Below, in pieces: positions 10,574 to 20,038 of a stretch of DNA of 64,000 bases. Source of the stretch: Podospora pseudoanserina. Taxonomy: Eukaryota; Ascomycota; Sordariomycetes; Sordariales; Podosporaceae. The stretch covers positions 1,116,001 to 1,180,000 of the forward strand of contig NW_026946671.1 in assembly GCF_035222485.1 (NCBI RefSeq). Reading direction: 5' to 3'. Position 1 is the stretch's first letter, and every line of letters begins with the position of its first letter. The notes beneath the pieces are model-generated. The model saw only the letters and a program-made list of their open reading frames with translations. It was not told where the DNA came from and did no database searches. The position numbers and the translations under genes are program-made.

Positions 10574-12559
10574 TCACTGACGCAACGCGGTCAAAGTCTC
10601 GAGTACATCCGAGAGGGCCTCCACCAGCCCCTCATCCCTCTTCACCTTGTCCCGCAGCTGGTTCGCAATGCCAATAATCGCAGTGGTAGAATGAGTGTAC
10701 CTCCTGCGAAGACCCGGATGGGCATTCACCAACAGCGCCGTGGCAAGCTGCAGCACGGCCACCTGGAACTCCTCCACCATCGGCGGCTGCTTCTCATCCG
10801 GAATCACCCACGCTGCCGTCTTAGTGACCAAGTCCATCCAGTCCTCCCGAGTGCCTGGTTGTTCCGCCTCGGCAATCTGAAGCAAGTTCCTCACAATTTC
10901 CACCCCTCGTGCGGCCTCGTTTTCATCACTTGTCGTTGAACTGGCTTGAAGGGTGTTGCCGAGATCGTTGACCAGCGCTTGCCACCCTCCATTTTCCAAA
11001 AAGGCTTCCCTGCCTTTTCTTTCTTCCAGGATGCCCTCGAATGCCACGAGGACTGGTCTTCTAAAGTCCAGACCTTTCTCAGGGCTGCTGCTGGTTTGAT
11101 AGAGCTCGACAAACATGTCGCTTAACCCGGCTGCTTCTTTTCTTAGCTGTTCGCCGTCGTCTTCTCTCAGCCAAATTGCCAGTGTTCTTATGGCTGCAAG
11201 TATCAATGGGTCTTGGCTGGAGTGTACACTCTTGGAGTCCCACGCCAGAGCAAAATGCGAAATGCCGCTTTCGTTGGCAGCCCCGGTTCGTGCTTCGGGA
11301 TGCAAGCCCATGGCACCAGCTATAGAGGCGTCCCAGCGGTCACGAAGGTATTCGGCCGTGAGTGACATGGTTTCTGAGATGGATGTGCGAAGCTTGAGCA
11401 GCAAGTCAGGCTTCATGATCCACTGATTGTTGCTGGTTTCACCGCTGTCTAACGCCTCCAGTGTTCGGAGGAGATAGCCCATAAAGTTGGAGACAACATT
11501 ATAGGCAGAGGTGAGCCGCTGAGCTGTTATGCTGTAGGATGGGCTGTTTAGCAGCCCTAAAAGAGTCGGTATCGTCGAGCGAATGTCGATGAGAAGTAGG
11601 TTGACTAGTAGAAACGCAAATGGACTTTCGCTTGTAGCTGTTGATTTGCTGTCGACATCGTCGGCAAAGAGAAGTTGAGGCGATTGTACTGGGTAAGATT
11701 CGAGGAGAGCGGCGGAGAGGTTGGCAAAAGCTGCGCGGCCGTCGGCAGTAGGACGACTTATGACAAGGTCTCTCACGAACTTGGCCAGTGGTGTAAGCCA
11801 TTTCGGGTTGGGTGGGAGCAGCTCTGGATCGAGTCTTGGAAGAAAATTTCCCAAAAACTTCAACAAAGTGACGCCATCAGTGCCTTTGAAAGAAATGACC
11901 AGTGATCCGATGGCCTGGTTAATCTTGGCGCGCAGAGCCTTCTTGTCTGCTATTGTAGCCATGGCACCTAGCCACGCGTAATACAAAGTGTCCAGGACGA
12001 GAGGCTGAGAAGGTGCAATCTCAGTCAAAGTCGACAAGTCGTCTATAGAGTCAAAGACCTCAGCACCCTCAGGCTGGTTTACTAGGCTCACAAGAGTCTC
12101 AAGGACCAGTTTAGTAGTTTCATCAGAACTAGGCACTGTTAGCAAAGGAATGGGATATCAAGAAAAGAGAGCTCCTCACCAGTACAAAAGACAAGCCACC
12201 AACTGAGGTATCCTGTTTACCAACTTGCTTTCCTGTTTTGACTTCTCTGGTAATAGCACAGTGAAGGTGTGGAGGACAGAAACAGCAAGATCCAACATAT
12301 CATTGGTGCCTTTTGCTTGCTGTTTCGACCCAGTCCGAATCAGACGATCCAGGAACTTTCGGGGAATACTGTTCCACAAGCTGGCGATTGCATCTTCGTT
12401 TGCCCTTAGTTCTGGTGTATTATCCAGGACAGACTTGAGCAGTGCCAGCCCAACGAATCGAGATGTGTCGTCCTTTGCGCTGAGTAGGGTCTGGATTTTT
12501 GGTAGCGAGGCAGCTGGATCCTGCTGTTCCTCAGCTGTTGATGGCATCGTTTCACTCAT
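10574..12559 (-). CDS. Neurochondrin-family protein
   Basis: Two exons (12559-12180 and 12128-10574) encode 644 aa. The short 51-bp intron runs from GTGAGG to CCTAG and joins TGT TCT GAT (LLYCSDETTK). The protein is almost entirely helical, with repeated Leu/Ala amphipathic segments as in armadillo/HEAT-type solenoids. The N-terminal part (LPKIQTLLSAKDDTSRFVGLALLKSVLDN) and the block NSIPRKFLDRLIRTG match the neurochondrin (DUF1941) family. Animal neurochondrin is a cytoplasmic neuronal protein; fungal members have no settled function. The start ATG follows an AACAG that could be an acceptor, so an additional upstream exon is possible. It is divergent from the CLC channel gene with 420 bp between the starts. 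Confidence 0.75.
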
Positions 12560-12979
12560 CTTGTCTGCCACTGTTGAAAATTATAAAACCAGTCGAGAAA
12601 GACATTATGATCCAAGTTCTTCTGGATGAAGTCAACTCGACAAGCAATGCCCAGGTCCAGGGTGTGATCTAGAGTGGAGGAGAGCAGAGGTACGTACCGA
12701 TTTAAGGTTGCCAAGAGTGCACAGACCTTGGCCGCAACAACGTGCGCAATCGATAAGATACTAATAGCTGTCGTTCCTGTCCACCATCTTCTTCACCAGC
12801 CATCCCAGTTGACATCGACGACGAACAACGGTGCCCCGCCGCGCATACCCAGCGCAGCAACTTACATAAGATCAGGAGACGCGCATCCAAAGACCAAGTC
12901 CCATCAGCCAACGCGATCCACCCTCCAGAACCTCCCAATCGCAAAACCAGCCCTCGTCCGCCGCAATCAAGAATGGCAT
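12560..12979. promoter_or_regulatory. Divergent promoter, neurochondrin/CLC
   Basis: The starts of two divergent genes lie 420 bp apart, so both promoters must lie here. I see no TATA box; the region is mixed in composition with a CA-rich right half that is probably the CLC leader. Confidence 0.5.
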
Positions 12980-13142
12980 ATGCAGCCCACCATGTCCCCG
13001 ATTAACAACGGATCCTCGAGTTCCGAACCCTTCCCCCCCTTCAACAACGACCACCACTATGCCACCTCCGACGCCGACGAACTAGACCTCCTCGACGACA
13101 CCGACACAGCCGCCATCCTCGACAACGACCCCCTCTCCCACC

Positions 13143-13174
<32 letters not shown>

Positions 13175-15753
13175 CAACAACCCCTCTCCTTCAAGCGCAA
13201 GCAGAAACAAACGGGCATCTTCTCTCAACCAGCCAGGTTATTCAACGCCCTCACCGGCCGAGCAAACCCCCAAGAAACAGCGCCGACATCCCCCCACCAC
13301 CACCACCACCACCAATACAACCCCCCACCGGCGCAACAAGACTAGACTACATCCCCGGAAATGGAGGCTCCAAATCAGACTCATTACCCACAGATTGGCT
13401 CGCCGAAGGGCCAGGAAGGAGAGTAGGATACGAAGACCTGACAGCCATCGATTGGATCTTCGAGTACACCAAAGAGCGCCAGCGACAGAGATCATTACTC
13501 TCACGGACGACCTCTCTTGGGTTTCCTTTATTGGGGTTCTTACAACGGGTGTTGGATGCCTCACAAGTATGGGTCATTCTCATATTATCTGGCTTGGCGG
13601 TGGGGACTTTGACGGCGGGGATAGACGTCACGACGGATTGGCTGGGGGATATCAAGTATGGGTTTTGTTCGACGACGGATGGGGGGGCGTTTTACCTGAG
13701 TAAAACTGCTTGTTGTTATGGGTATGATGAGATTAGTAAATGTCAGGGGTGGAAGACGTGGGGGAATGCGCTGGGGGCGACGTCAAGGGGGGGTGTTTGG
13801 TTTGTGGAGTATGCGGTTTACTTGGTGTTGGCGGTGATGTTTGCGCTGTCGGCGAGCTTGTTGGTGAAGGAGTATGCTGTTTATGCTAAGCATTCTGGTA
13901 TTCCTGAGATCAAGACGGTGCTGGGTGGGTTTATTATCAGGAGGTTTTTGGGGTTGTGGACGTTGATTACGAAGAGCTTGGGGTTGGTGTTAGCGGTGGC
14001 TTCGGGGATGTGGTTGGGGAAGGAGGGGCCGCTGGTGCATGTTGCTTGTTGCTGTGCGAACTTGTTTATCAAGTTGTTTCCGAGTATTAATAACAATGAG
14101 GGTATGTATGTTGGTCCGGGTTGTTGTTCGGTTGGGGGAAAGCTAACTTGGGACATAGCTCGAAAACGAGAGGTCCTGTCCGCTGCTGCGGCTTCGGGGA
14201 TATCGGTTGCTTTTGGGTCGCCCATCGGGGGTGTGCTCTTCAGTCTTGAGCAACTGTCGTACTATTTCCCCGACAAGACCATGTGGCAGAGCTTTGTGTG
14301 TGCCATGACAGCTGCCATGGTGTTGGAAGCTTTTGACCCGTTTCGATCGGGGAAGCTGGTCATGTACCAGGTAACCTACAGCTCGGTGTGGCACGGCTTT
14401 GAGCTTGTCCCGTTTGTCCTCCTCGGTCTTCTCGGGGGTGTGTATGGAGGGCTGTTCATCAAAGCAAACATGTGGGTTGCAAGATGGAGAAAGTCGGCAA
14501 CCTGGCTTCCTGGCCCGGTCATCCAAGTAGTTGCCGTGGCGATTTTGACGGCCCTTCTCAACTACCCCAACAACTACATGCGAGCCCAGTGCTCCGATCT
14601 TGTCTCCAACCTCTTCTCCGAGTGCTCAAAGCTCACAGACGACCAATTCGGCCTCTGCAAGACAGGCGCCGCCTCAGCAGGCACAATCATCCTCCTCATC
14701 TTCGCCGCGGTCCTGGGCTTCTTCCTCGCGGCCATCACCTTTGGTCTTCAAATCCCCGCCGGTATCATCCTCCCCTCCATGGCCATCGGCGCCCTCGTCG
14801 GCCGCGCAATAGGCATCATCATGGAAATCTGGCAACACAACCACCCCAACTTTATCGCCTTTCGCTCCTGCGAACCGGACGTGCCGTGCATAACCCCCGG
14901 CACCTACGCCATCATCGGTGCCGCCGCCGCCCTGGGCGGTGTCACTCGGATGACTGTGTCAATAGTAGTCATCATGTTTGAGCTCACCGGCGCCCTGACA
15001 TATGTCCTCCCCATCATGGTCGCGGTGATGATCTCAAAATGGGTAGGCGACGCGTTTTCCCGGAGGGGGATTTATGAATCCTGGATTCACTTCAACGAGT
15101 ACCCCTACCTCGACAACAGCGAGGAGATACCGATTCCTGACATCCCGGCAAGCCAAATCATGACTCGGATTGAGGATTTGGTTGTTCTGACTGCTACGGG
15201 GCATACGATTGCTAGCTTGACGGCGGTGATGGAGCAGCATCCGTACCGTGGCTTTCCGGTTGTGTCGGACCCGAGGGATGCGATTTTGCTGGGGTATATT
15301 TCCAGGGCGGAGCTGGCGTATATTTTGCATGCGTCGACGCAGCCACCGAGGTTGTTACCCCCAGAGACGGAGGCGTTTTTTGCGCATCAGCCGTTGGCTG
15401 ATCCGAGGACTACGTTGGATTTGAGGCAGTGGATGGATCAGACGCCGCTTACGCTGCCTAGGGGTAGTAGGTTGCATTTGGCGGTGTCGTACTTTCAGAA
15501 GTTGGGGTTGAGGTATGTGATGTTTGTGGATAGGGGGGTGTTGCAGGGGTTGTTGACTAAGAAGGATGTTTGGTATGTGCTTAATGGGGCGGAGGAGACG
15601 AGGAGGACGGCGGGGAGGGGGGAACCGATGGGTGGCGGGGTGGCGAGGGGGGGGGGCGATGGGGAGAGGGAGGGGTTGTTGGGGGTTGGGAGGGGGGAGG
15701 AGGAGGTTGAGGTGGTTAGTCCGATTGGGGATGGGGGGAGTAATCTTTTGTGA
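12980..15753 (+). CDS. CLC-family chloride channel/transporter (Gef1-like), frame break near the 5' end
   Basis: The core frame runs from LDYIPGNGG (13342) to the stop at 15753, interrupted by a 57-bp intron (14102-14158, GTATGT...CATAG). CLC signatures are clear: GKEGPLVHVACC with the gating glutamate, GSPIGGVLFSLEQLSYYFP, and QIPAGIILPSMAIGALVGR. A Cys-rich luminal loop (YGFCSTTDGG...CCYGYDEISKC) is typical of fungal Gef1 relatives. Two C-terminal CBS domains follow (about 15130-15330 and 15430-15590). Role: Golgi/endosomal Cl-/H+ movement, by family. The N-terminal exon begins at 12980 (MQPTMSPINN), is acidic and His/Gln-rich, and reaches a stop at about 13343 in a different frame. Either a 44-nt intron (13237-13280, weak GTTATT donor) or a one-base error in the C/CAC run near 13290 would reconcile the frames; the first would be unusually short. 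The core call is firm; the 5' structure is not. Confidence 0.8.
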
Positions 15754-16177
15754 TGGGGGGGGGGGGAATGTGTAATGATATATGATAGATAGCGGGTGTT
15801 TTTGGGTATTTGAGGTCACAAAAGATGGTTTTAACGGTTATGTTGGTTTTTTTTTTTTCGGAACGTTGGTTATTGGTTGACTCTCGAATGGTATGCTCGT
15901 GTTGGAGAAAGACTGGTGGTTGGGTTACCCCTTTTCTTCCCCTTTAAGGAGAGATGAATGAGAAGTGTACAACCCTAACCCTTTTCCCTCCCAGTCACAC
16001 CTTTCTCAAGTGAATGAAGCTTTGAAGACACTCGAAAAATAGCGGGGCATATTTGTTCACTCCCTCACTTTGGATAACCCCTCCACCTGTCACTCTGGAC
16101 CTCTTACTCCCCATCTTGCCTGGATTTCTCTTTCCTCGACATAGTCACTAATAGAACAAGTAAAGACAGGTTTCAAC
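15754..16177. other. Spacer: CLC 3' flank and parvulin promoter
   Basis: This 424-bp gap has G and T homopolymers after the CLC stop and a CT-rich leader before the parvulin start. An ACCCTAACCC-like motif lies near 15973, similar to telomere-repeat-factor sites found in fungal housekeeping promoters; that role is an inference. Confidence 0.4.
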
Positions 16178-16784
16178 ATGGGCAAAAAAGACAACAAATC
16201 CGGCGGAGGAGGAGGCAGCAAAGACGCCGGGAAAGGTGGGAAAGGTGGGAAAGGAAAGGGAGGTGGCGGTGATGACAGTGGAGGGAAGCAGCAAAAGGGC
16301 GCCCAGAGCATCAACGTTAGACATATTCTTGTAAGTTTCATTTTTTTCCTATTTCGGTCTTTACTGGTGGTGGTGCTATCTACCAACACACCTACCTACC
16401 AAACATTACTGCCTGTTGGACCACCAGAAACTAGACATATCATAACTCAAGAAGCTGACAGAATAACCAGTGCAACAAAATGGGCGAGGCAGAAAAAGCC
16501 ATCGAGCGGCTCCAGAACGGTGAGAGCTTCAACACTGTCGCGATGGAGATGTCGCAGGATAAGGCCAGGTCCGGTATGTTCTCACTTTTGAGGTGCCCAG
16601 CCAGTATGATAACTAATCAAGCTATACAGGAGGATCACTAGGCTGGAAAACAAAGGGGTCATTGCTGCCCGAGTTTGAAAAGGTGGCTTACGAACTACCC
16701 ACCAGCACGACCAACAAGCCAAGCTGGGGGATGGCCAAGACGTCCGAGGGATATCATGTCATCATGGTCGAGGGACGCAAGTAG
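16178..16784 (+). CDS. Par14-type parvulin peptidyl-prolyl isomerase
   Basis: Three exons (16178-16330, 16471-16573, 16630-16784) join to 136 aa. The first exon is a Lys/Gly-rich basic tail (MGKKDNKSGGGGG...). The rotamase domain follows: INVRHILCNKMGEAEKAIERLQNGE, then MSQDKARSGGSLGW and YHVIMVEGRK at the end. This is the arrangement of Par14/PIN4 proteins (about 130 aa), which lack the Pin1 WW domain and have been linked to pre-rRNA processing and chromatin. Because there is no WW domain and no basic phosphate-binding cluster of the Pin1 type is evident, it is unlikely to be the Ess1/Pin1 homologue. Intron 1 (140 bp) is longer than the local norm; intron 2 is 56 bp. Confidence 0.9.
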
Positions 16785-17190
16785 TTTTTAACATCAACCA
16801 ATCACATAGTCAGGAGGGGAACAAACAAAAGTTGGTTGACCGTCCCAGATCAAAAGGTTTTTGAATTTTTTGACTGTCTTGATTTTTGTCTCGTCCTCAT
16901 TCTGAGGGGAGAAGAAAAAGGAGGTAGCTTGCCCGAATTTCCCCAATTTGTCGTGTCCATCCGTTGGTGACCATAAATGCGCCCAGAGATTTGTTGCCCT
17001 TGCCCCCATCCACGGTCGTGGCTTGTGAAAGAGGTGTTCCGAGTCTAATGCCGATTTCGTTTTGATACGCCGAAAAAACCCGTCCCAGGTGTGAAAACCC
17101 CCTTTCTCTCTTCCAGTTCAATCGTTACAGTGAAGAACGACTAAAAGCTACCTCCCCCCACTCCCTTAAGCGGCGGTGGTGTCAAGAAAT
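16785..17190. other. Convergent 3' flanks of parvulin and eS12 genes
   Basis: This 406-bp gap separates two converging genes. It is AT-richer than the coding DNA, and I see no additional gene in it. Polyadenylation signals of both genes are expected here but none can be named with confidence. Confidence 0.4.
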
Positions 17191-17820
17191 TTAAGCCTCA
17201 GACTGGAAGTAGTCGAGGAGGATGGAGCGCTCCTGCGACTCCTCACCCCAGTCCTTGACGACGACGCAAGAGCAGTTGACAACCTTGCGGGCGTTACCCT
17301 CACGGTCGAGGACGCCTGTGGAAGAGAGTCAGTATTGGTGGCGACACTAAAAGATTGTAAAGGGTACTCACAGAGACCAGCCCACTCGCCCAATTGCTTT
17401 CCATCGGGAACCTTGATCAGAGGGATCTTGTGCTCGGAGCAGAGGGCAATGACGAGCTTCTTGTAGGCCTCCTCCTCGCAGGACTCGTTGAGGACGCACA
17501 TGTGGGCCTGGCGGCGGTCGAGGGCCTTGGAAGCCTCACGGAGACCGCGGGCGAGACCGTCGTGCATGAGGGAGAGCTTGAGAACACCCTTGAGAGCGTC
17601 AAGGACAGACATCTGGCCCTTGCTGGCCTCGGCCGAAACCTCGACCTCGACGTCGGCAACCTGCTGAGTCTCTTCTACGTCCGACTAGACACACGACTTT
17701 GTTAGCGGGGTGTCATCCTCGACGGCGGCGAGAAAAGAGCGGTGGCATTGTGTTTGGTGGTGTAGGTGATCGTCGACTTCAAGTCGTTGTCGTCGTTGGT
17801 GGGTGGACGGTACTCACCAT
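17191..17820 (-). CDS. RPS12: 40S ribosomal protein eS12 (RPS12)
   Basis: Three exons (17820-17818, 17684-17372, 17315-17191) encode 146 aa. The first exon is the ATG alone, followed by a 133-bp intron (GTGAGT...CTAG). The second intron is 56 bp. Translation starts [20 protein letters not shown] and contains [46 protein letters not shown], the eS12 signature, then [19 protein letters not shown] and [17 protein letters not shown]. Length fits the family (about 143-147). It is a structural protein at the beak of the small subunit head. The divergent neighbour is another small-subunit protein, uS8. The single-codon first exon makes the start easy to miss. Confidence 0.95.
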
Positions 17821-18525
17821 CTTGATGATTTACTTTCCAAGTAAAGTGCCGGTGCGATCCTCGAAGAGTAAATTGGTAATGATCCTTTTATTCGTGTGTA
17901 GGTATCAGGAGGGAGGGGAGCTAGAACAGGCTGGTGGACAGAAATTCGAGAATAATGTGCGAGCCCCGAGCGCCCCACCCAATTGGCTGGATCCATCAAA
18001 ATTTTGGTGTGTGCTTCGCGAAAGCGGGGCGCTCTGCCAGAAGGGGATTGGCGAAATGTTGCTGCAGTAGGCATTAGGGCAAAGTTTCGAGGAGCACGGG
18101 CCACCACCACGACCCACAAGCTAGGCGACGACAAATTTCTCTGGGGTTGTTGCTCTGCCAGGCCTTGTTGAAAAGTCGACGCCCGCCCACCGACCTTCTC
18201 CGCGACCACCATCCGTCAATCACCAACGAGGTATGTATATTCATCCCGCTCTCGGGACATGACTCAAAAGCAGGACGACGCCTTTCGCACAGGCTGAGGA
18301 GGGCAATCATGGAGGCCCGTGTTGGCAAAACGCGGGTCGACGACATGATACGCTCCTCCTCGTCAGCAGCTGGCGGGCAGAACCCTCTTGAAGAATCATC
18401 AACGAGGGCACTCTTCCACGCAGTCGAGCCTCGACCGAAAGGCTAACACAAACCTCGAACCTCTGGCAGATACCTCATTTCCACATCTCCGATTTGAGAA
18501 TCTCCGTCTCCTCAACACCGCCAAA
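17821..18525. promoter_or_regulatory. Shared divergent promoter of eS12 and uS8 genes
   Basis: A 705-bp region separates the start codons of two divergent ribosomal protein genes, an arrangement that could coordinate their transcription. The right end is CT/CA-rich and is probably the uS8 leader. I see no canonical TATA box near either start and cannot assign specific factor sites. Confidence 0.6.
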
Positions 18526-19211
18526 ATGGTCCGCACTTCCGTCCTCCACGATGCCCTCAACAGCATCAACAACGCCGAGAAGGCCGGCAAGCGCCAGGTC
18601 TTGATCCGCCCTTCCTCCAAGGTCATCGTCAAGTTCCTCCAGGTCATGCAGAAGCACGGTATGTGGTTGTCAGATGGGAATCATTGGGCTTCCGAAACGA
18701 CAAGATCCTCGCGACGATTTCCCTTGCACAAACTTCGGCATGATAACTAGGCGACTGTCTCAATCTGCTCCACGACTTAGCCCTTTAAGTTGCCGATAAA
18801 TTATACACCACGCGGGGATCTTACACGTTATCGGAGTTGCCAATGATGACCCAATGTTTAAATCGTCGCGACATTTTTTTCTGACATTCTTTCCTAGGCT
18901 ACATTGGCGAGTTCGAGGAGATCGATGACCACCGCTCCGGCAAGATCGTTGTCCAGCTCAACGGCCGGTATGTTTTTGTCTGTCTGACCTGACTTGAAGA
19001 GCACAAACTAACCCTTCCCAGCCTCAACAAGTGCGGTGTCATCTCCCCCCGTTACAACGTCCGCCTCTCTGAGCTCGAGAAGTGGGTTGTCAAGCTCCTT
19101 CCCGCCCGTCAGTTCGGCTACGTCATCCTCACCACCTCGGCCGGTATCATGGACCAGGAGGAGGCCCGTCGCCGCCACGTCTCTGGCAAGATCATTGGCT
19201 TCTTCTACTAG
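18526..19211 (+). CDS. RPS22: 40S ribosomal protein uS8 (RPS22/S15a)
   Basis: Three exons (18526-18658, 18898-18967, 19022-19211) encode exactly 130 aa, the usual size of eukaryotic uS8. Translation begins [21 protein letters not shown] and includes [49 protein letters not shown] and the C-terminus [11 protein letters not shown]. The first intron is 239 bp, about four times the local norm, and contains a 12-bp perfect inverted repeat; the second is 54 bp. The protein is a core small-subunit component near the central domain of 18S rRNA. Codons are strongly C-ending, consistent with high expression. Confidence 0.95.
18709..18871 (+). repeat. Inverted repeat inside uS8 intron 1
   Basis: TCGCGACGATTT (18709-18720) and its exact reverse complement AAATCGTCGCGA (18860-18871) lie inside the 239-bp first intron, about 140 bp apart. 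In the transcript they could form a 12-bp stem that loops out most of the intron and brings the donor near the branch region. An ATGATGA (C-box-like) element at 18844 lies within the loop. Confidence 0.85.
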
Positions 19212-20038
19212 ACAAGCAACCACAAAGGCAATGAAAATCTAGCTACCAAGAGCGATGGCATATTTTGGGCGTTGTGACTGATACCCCTGTTTCATTGGGA
19301 GTTCTGATCTGGAAAATGGTTAGATCTTTCAGACGGCACTGGTTGCACATGGAGGATTCAGATATGAGCAATACCTGAAATCGTGTCTCCATTTGGGACC
19401 CGAACATTTTGAGCGTGACACTGGTGTATCTGCAACGTGTGATGGCAATGTCTTGTGATATGTTTGTAAGACTGGACATCCAATCCCGTAGGGCCGGCTC
19501 TATGTTGAGAAAGTCATTCGTACAATTCTATCCATGTCGTTGATAGACACGAGGCAGACCACGATAGGGGTTCAGGCTACAGACGTGGCCTAGCCCCTTG
19601 GGGAAGCTCGATGGAAGCTTGGCAAGGCGACTTCACGGCTTTGGCCCCACCTTTAAACCAACGCGACATGCGTCAGTGGTTGTTAATTTTGGGGGGATGG
19701 ATCCAGTGCCAACGCTTCGCATCAACTTTGTCCAGGTCTCTCCTTTTTCCCCTTTTGAATCTATCAAACCTGTCTTGCCACCGATGCGAACCGAAGCGGG
19801 ATTACCACCGCCCGCGACGACGACGACGACGACGACGACCAGAGACGAATAACAGCGCGCTCACTGACGAGAACGACCTATCTATTGTACAGAACATATG
19901 CGACTCGGACATTTTGTATGAGACCGACATTTTGATACCTCGATGAACACGCTCTACTCCGACAACAACCGCTACTCGGCAAGGAAACGGCCCTCGGAGA
20001 TCTAAACCGCCGGGCGACGCACCCCGGCCGCGGTCACG
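19212..20038. other. Intergenic, uS8 3' flank and GT90 promoter
   Basis: About 830 bp hold no supported gene. A short run of CGA triplets lies near 19813-19840. Open frames here are short and without family resemblance. Confidence 0.5.

Noticed and set aside
18841-18885. C box (ATGATGA) and D box (CTGA) in uS8 intron 1, possible C/D snoRNA
   Set aside because: The two boxes are only about 35 nt apart, too short for a C/D snoRNA, and no terminal stem flanks them.
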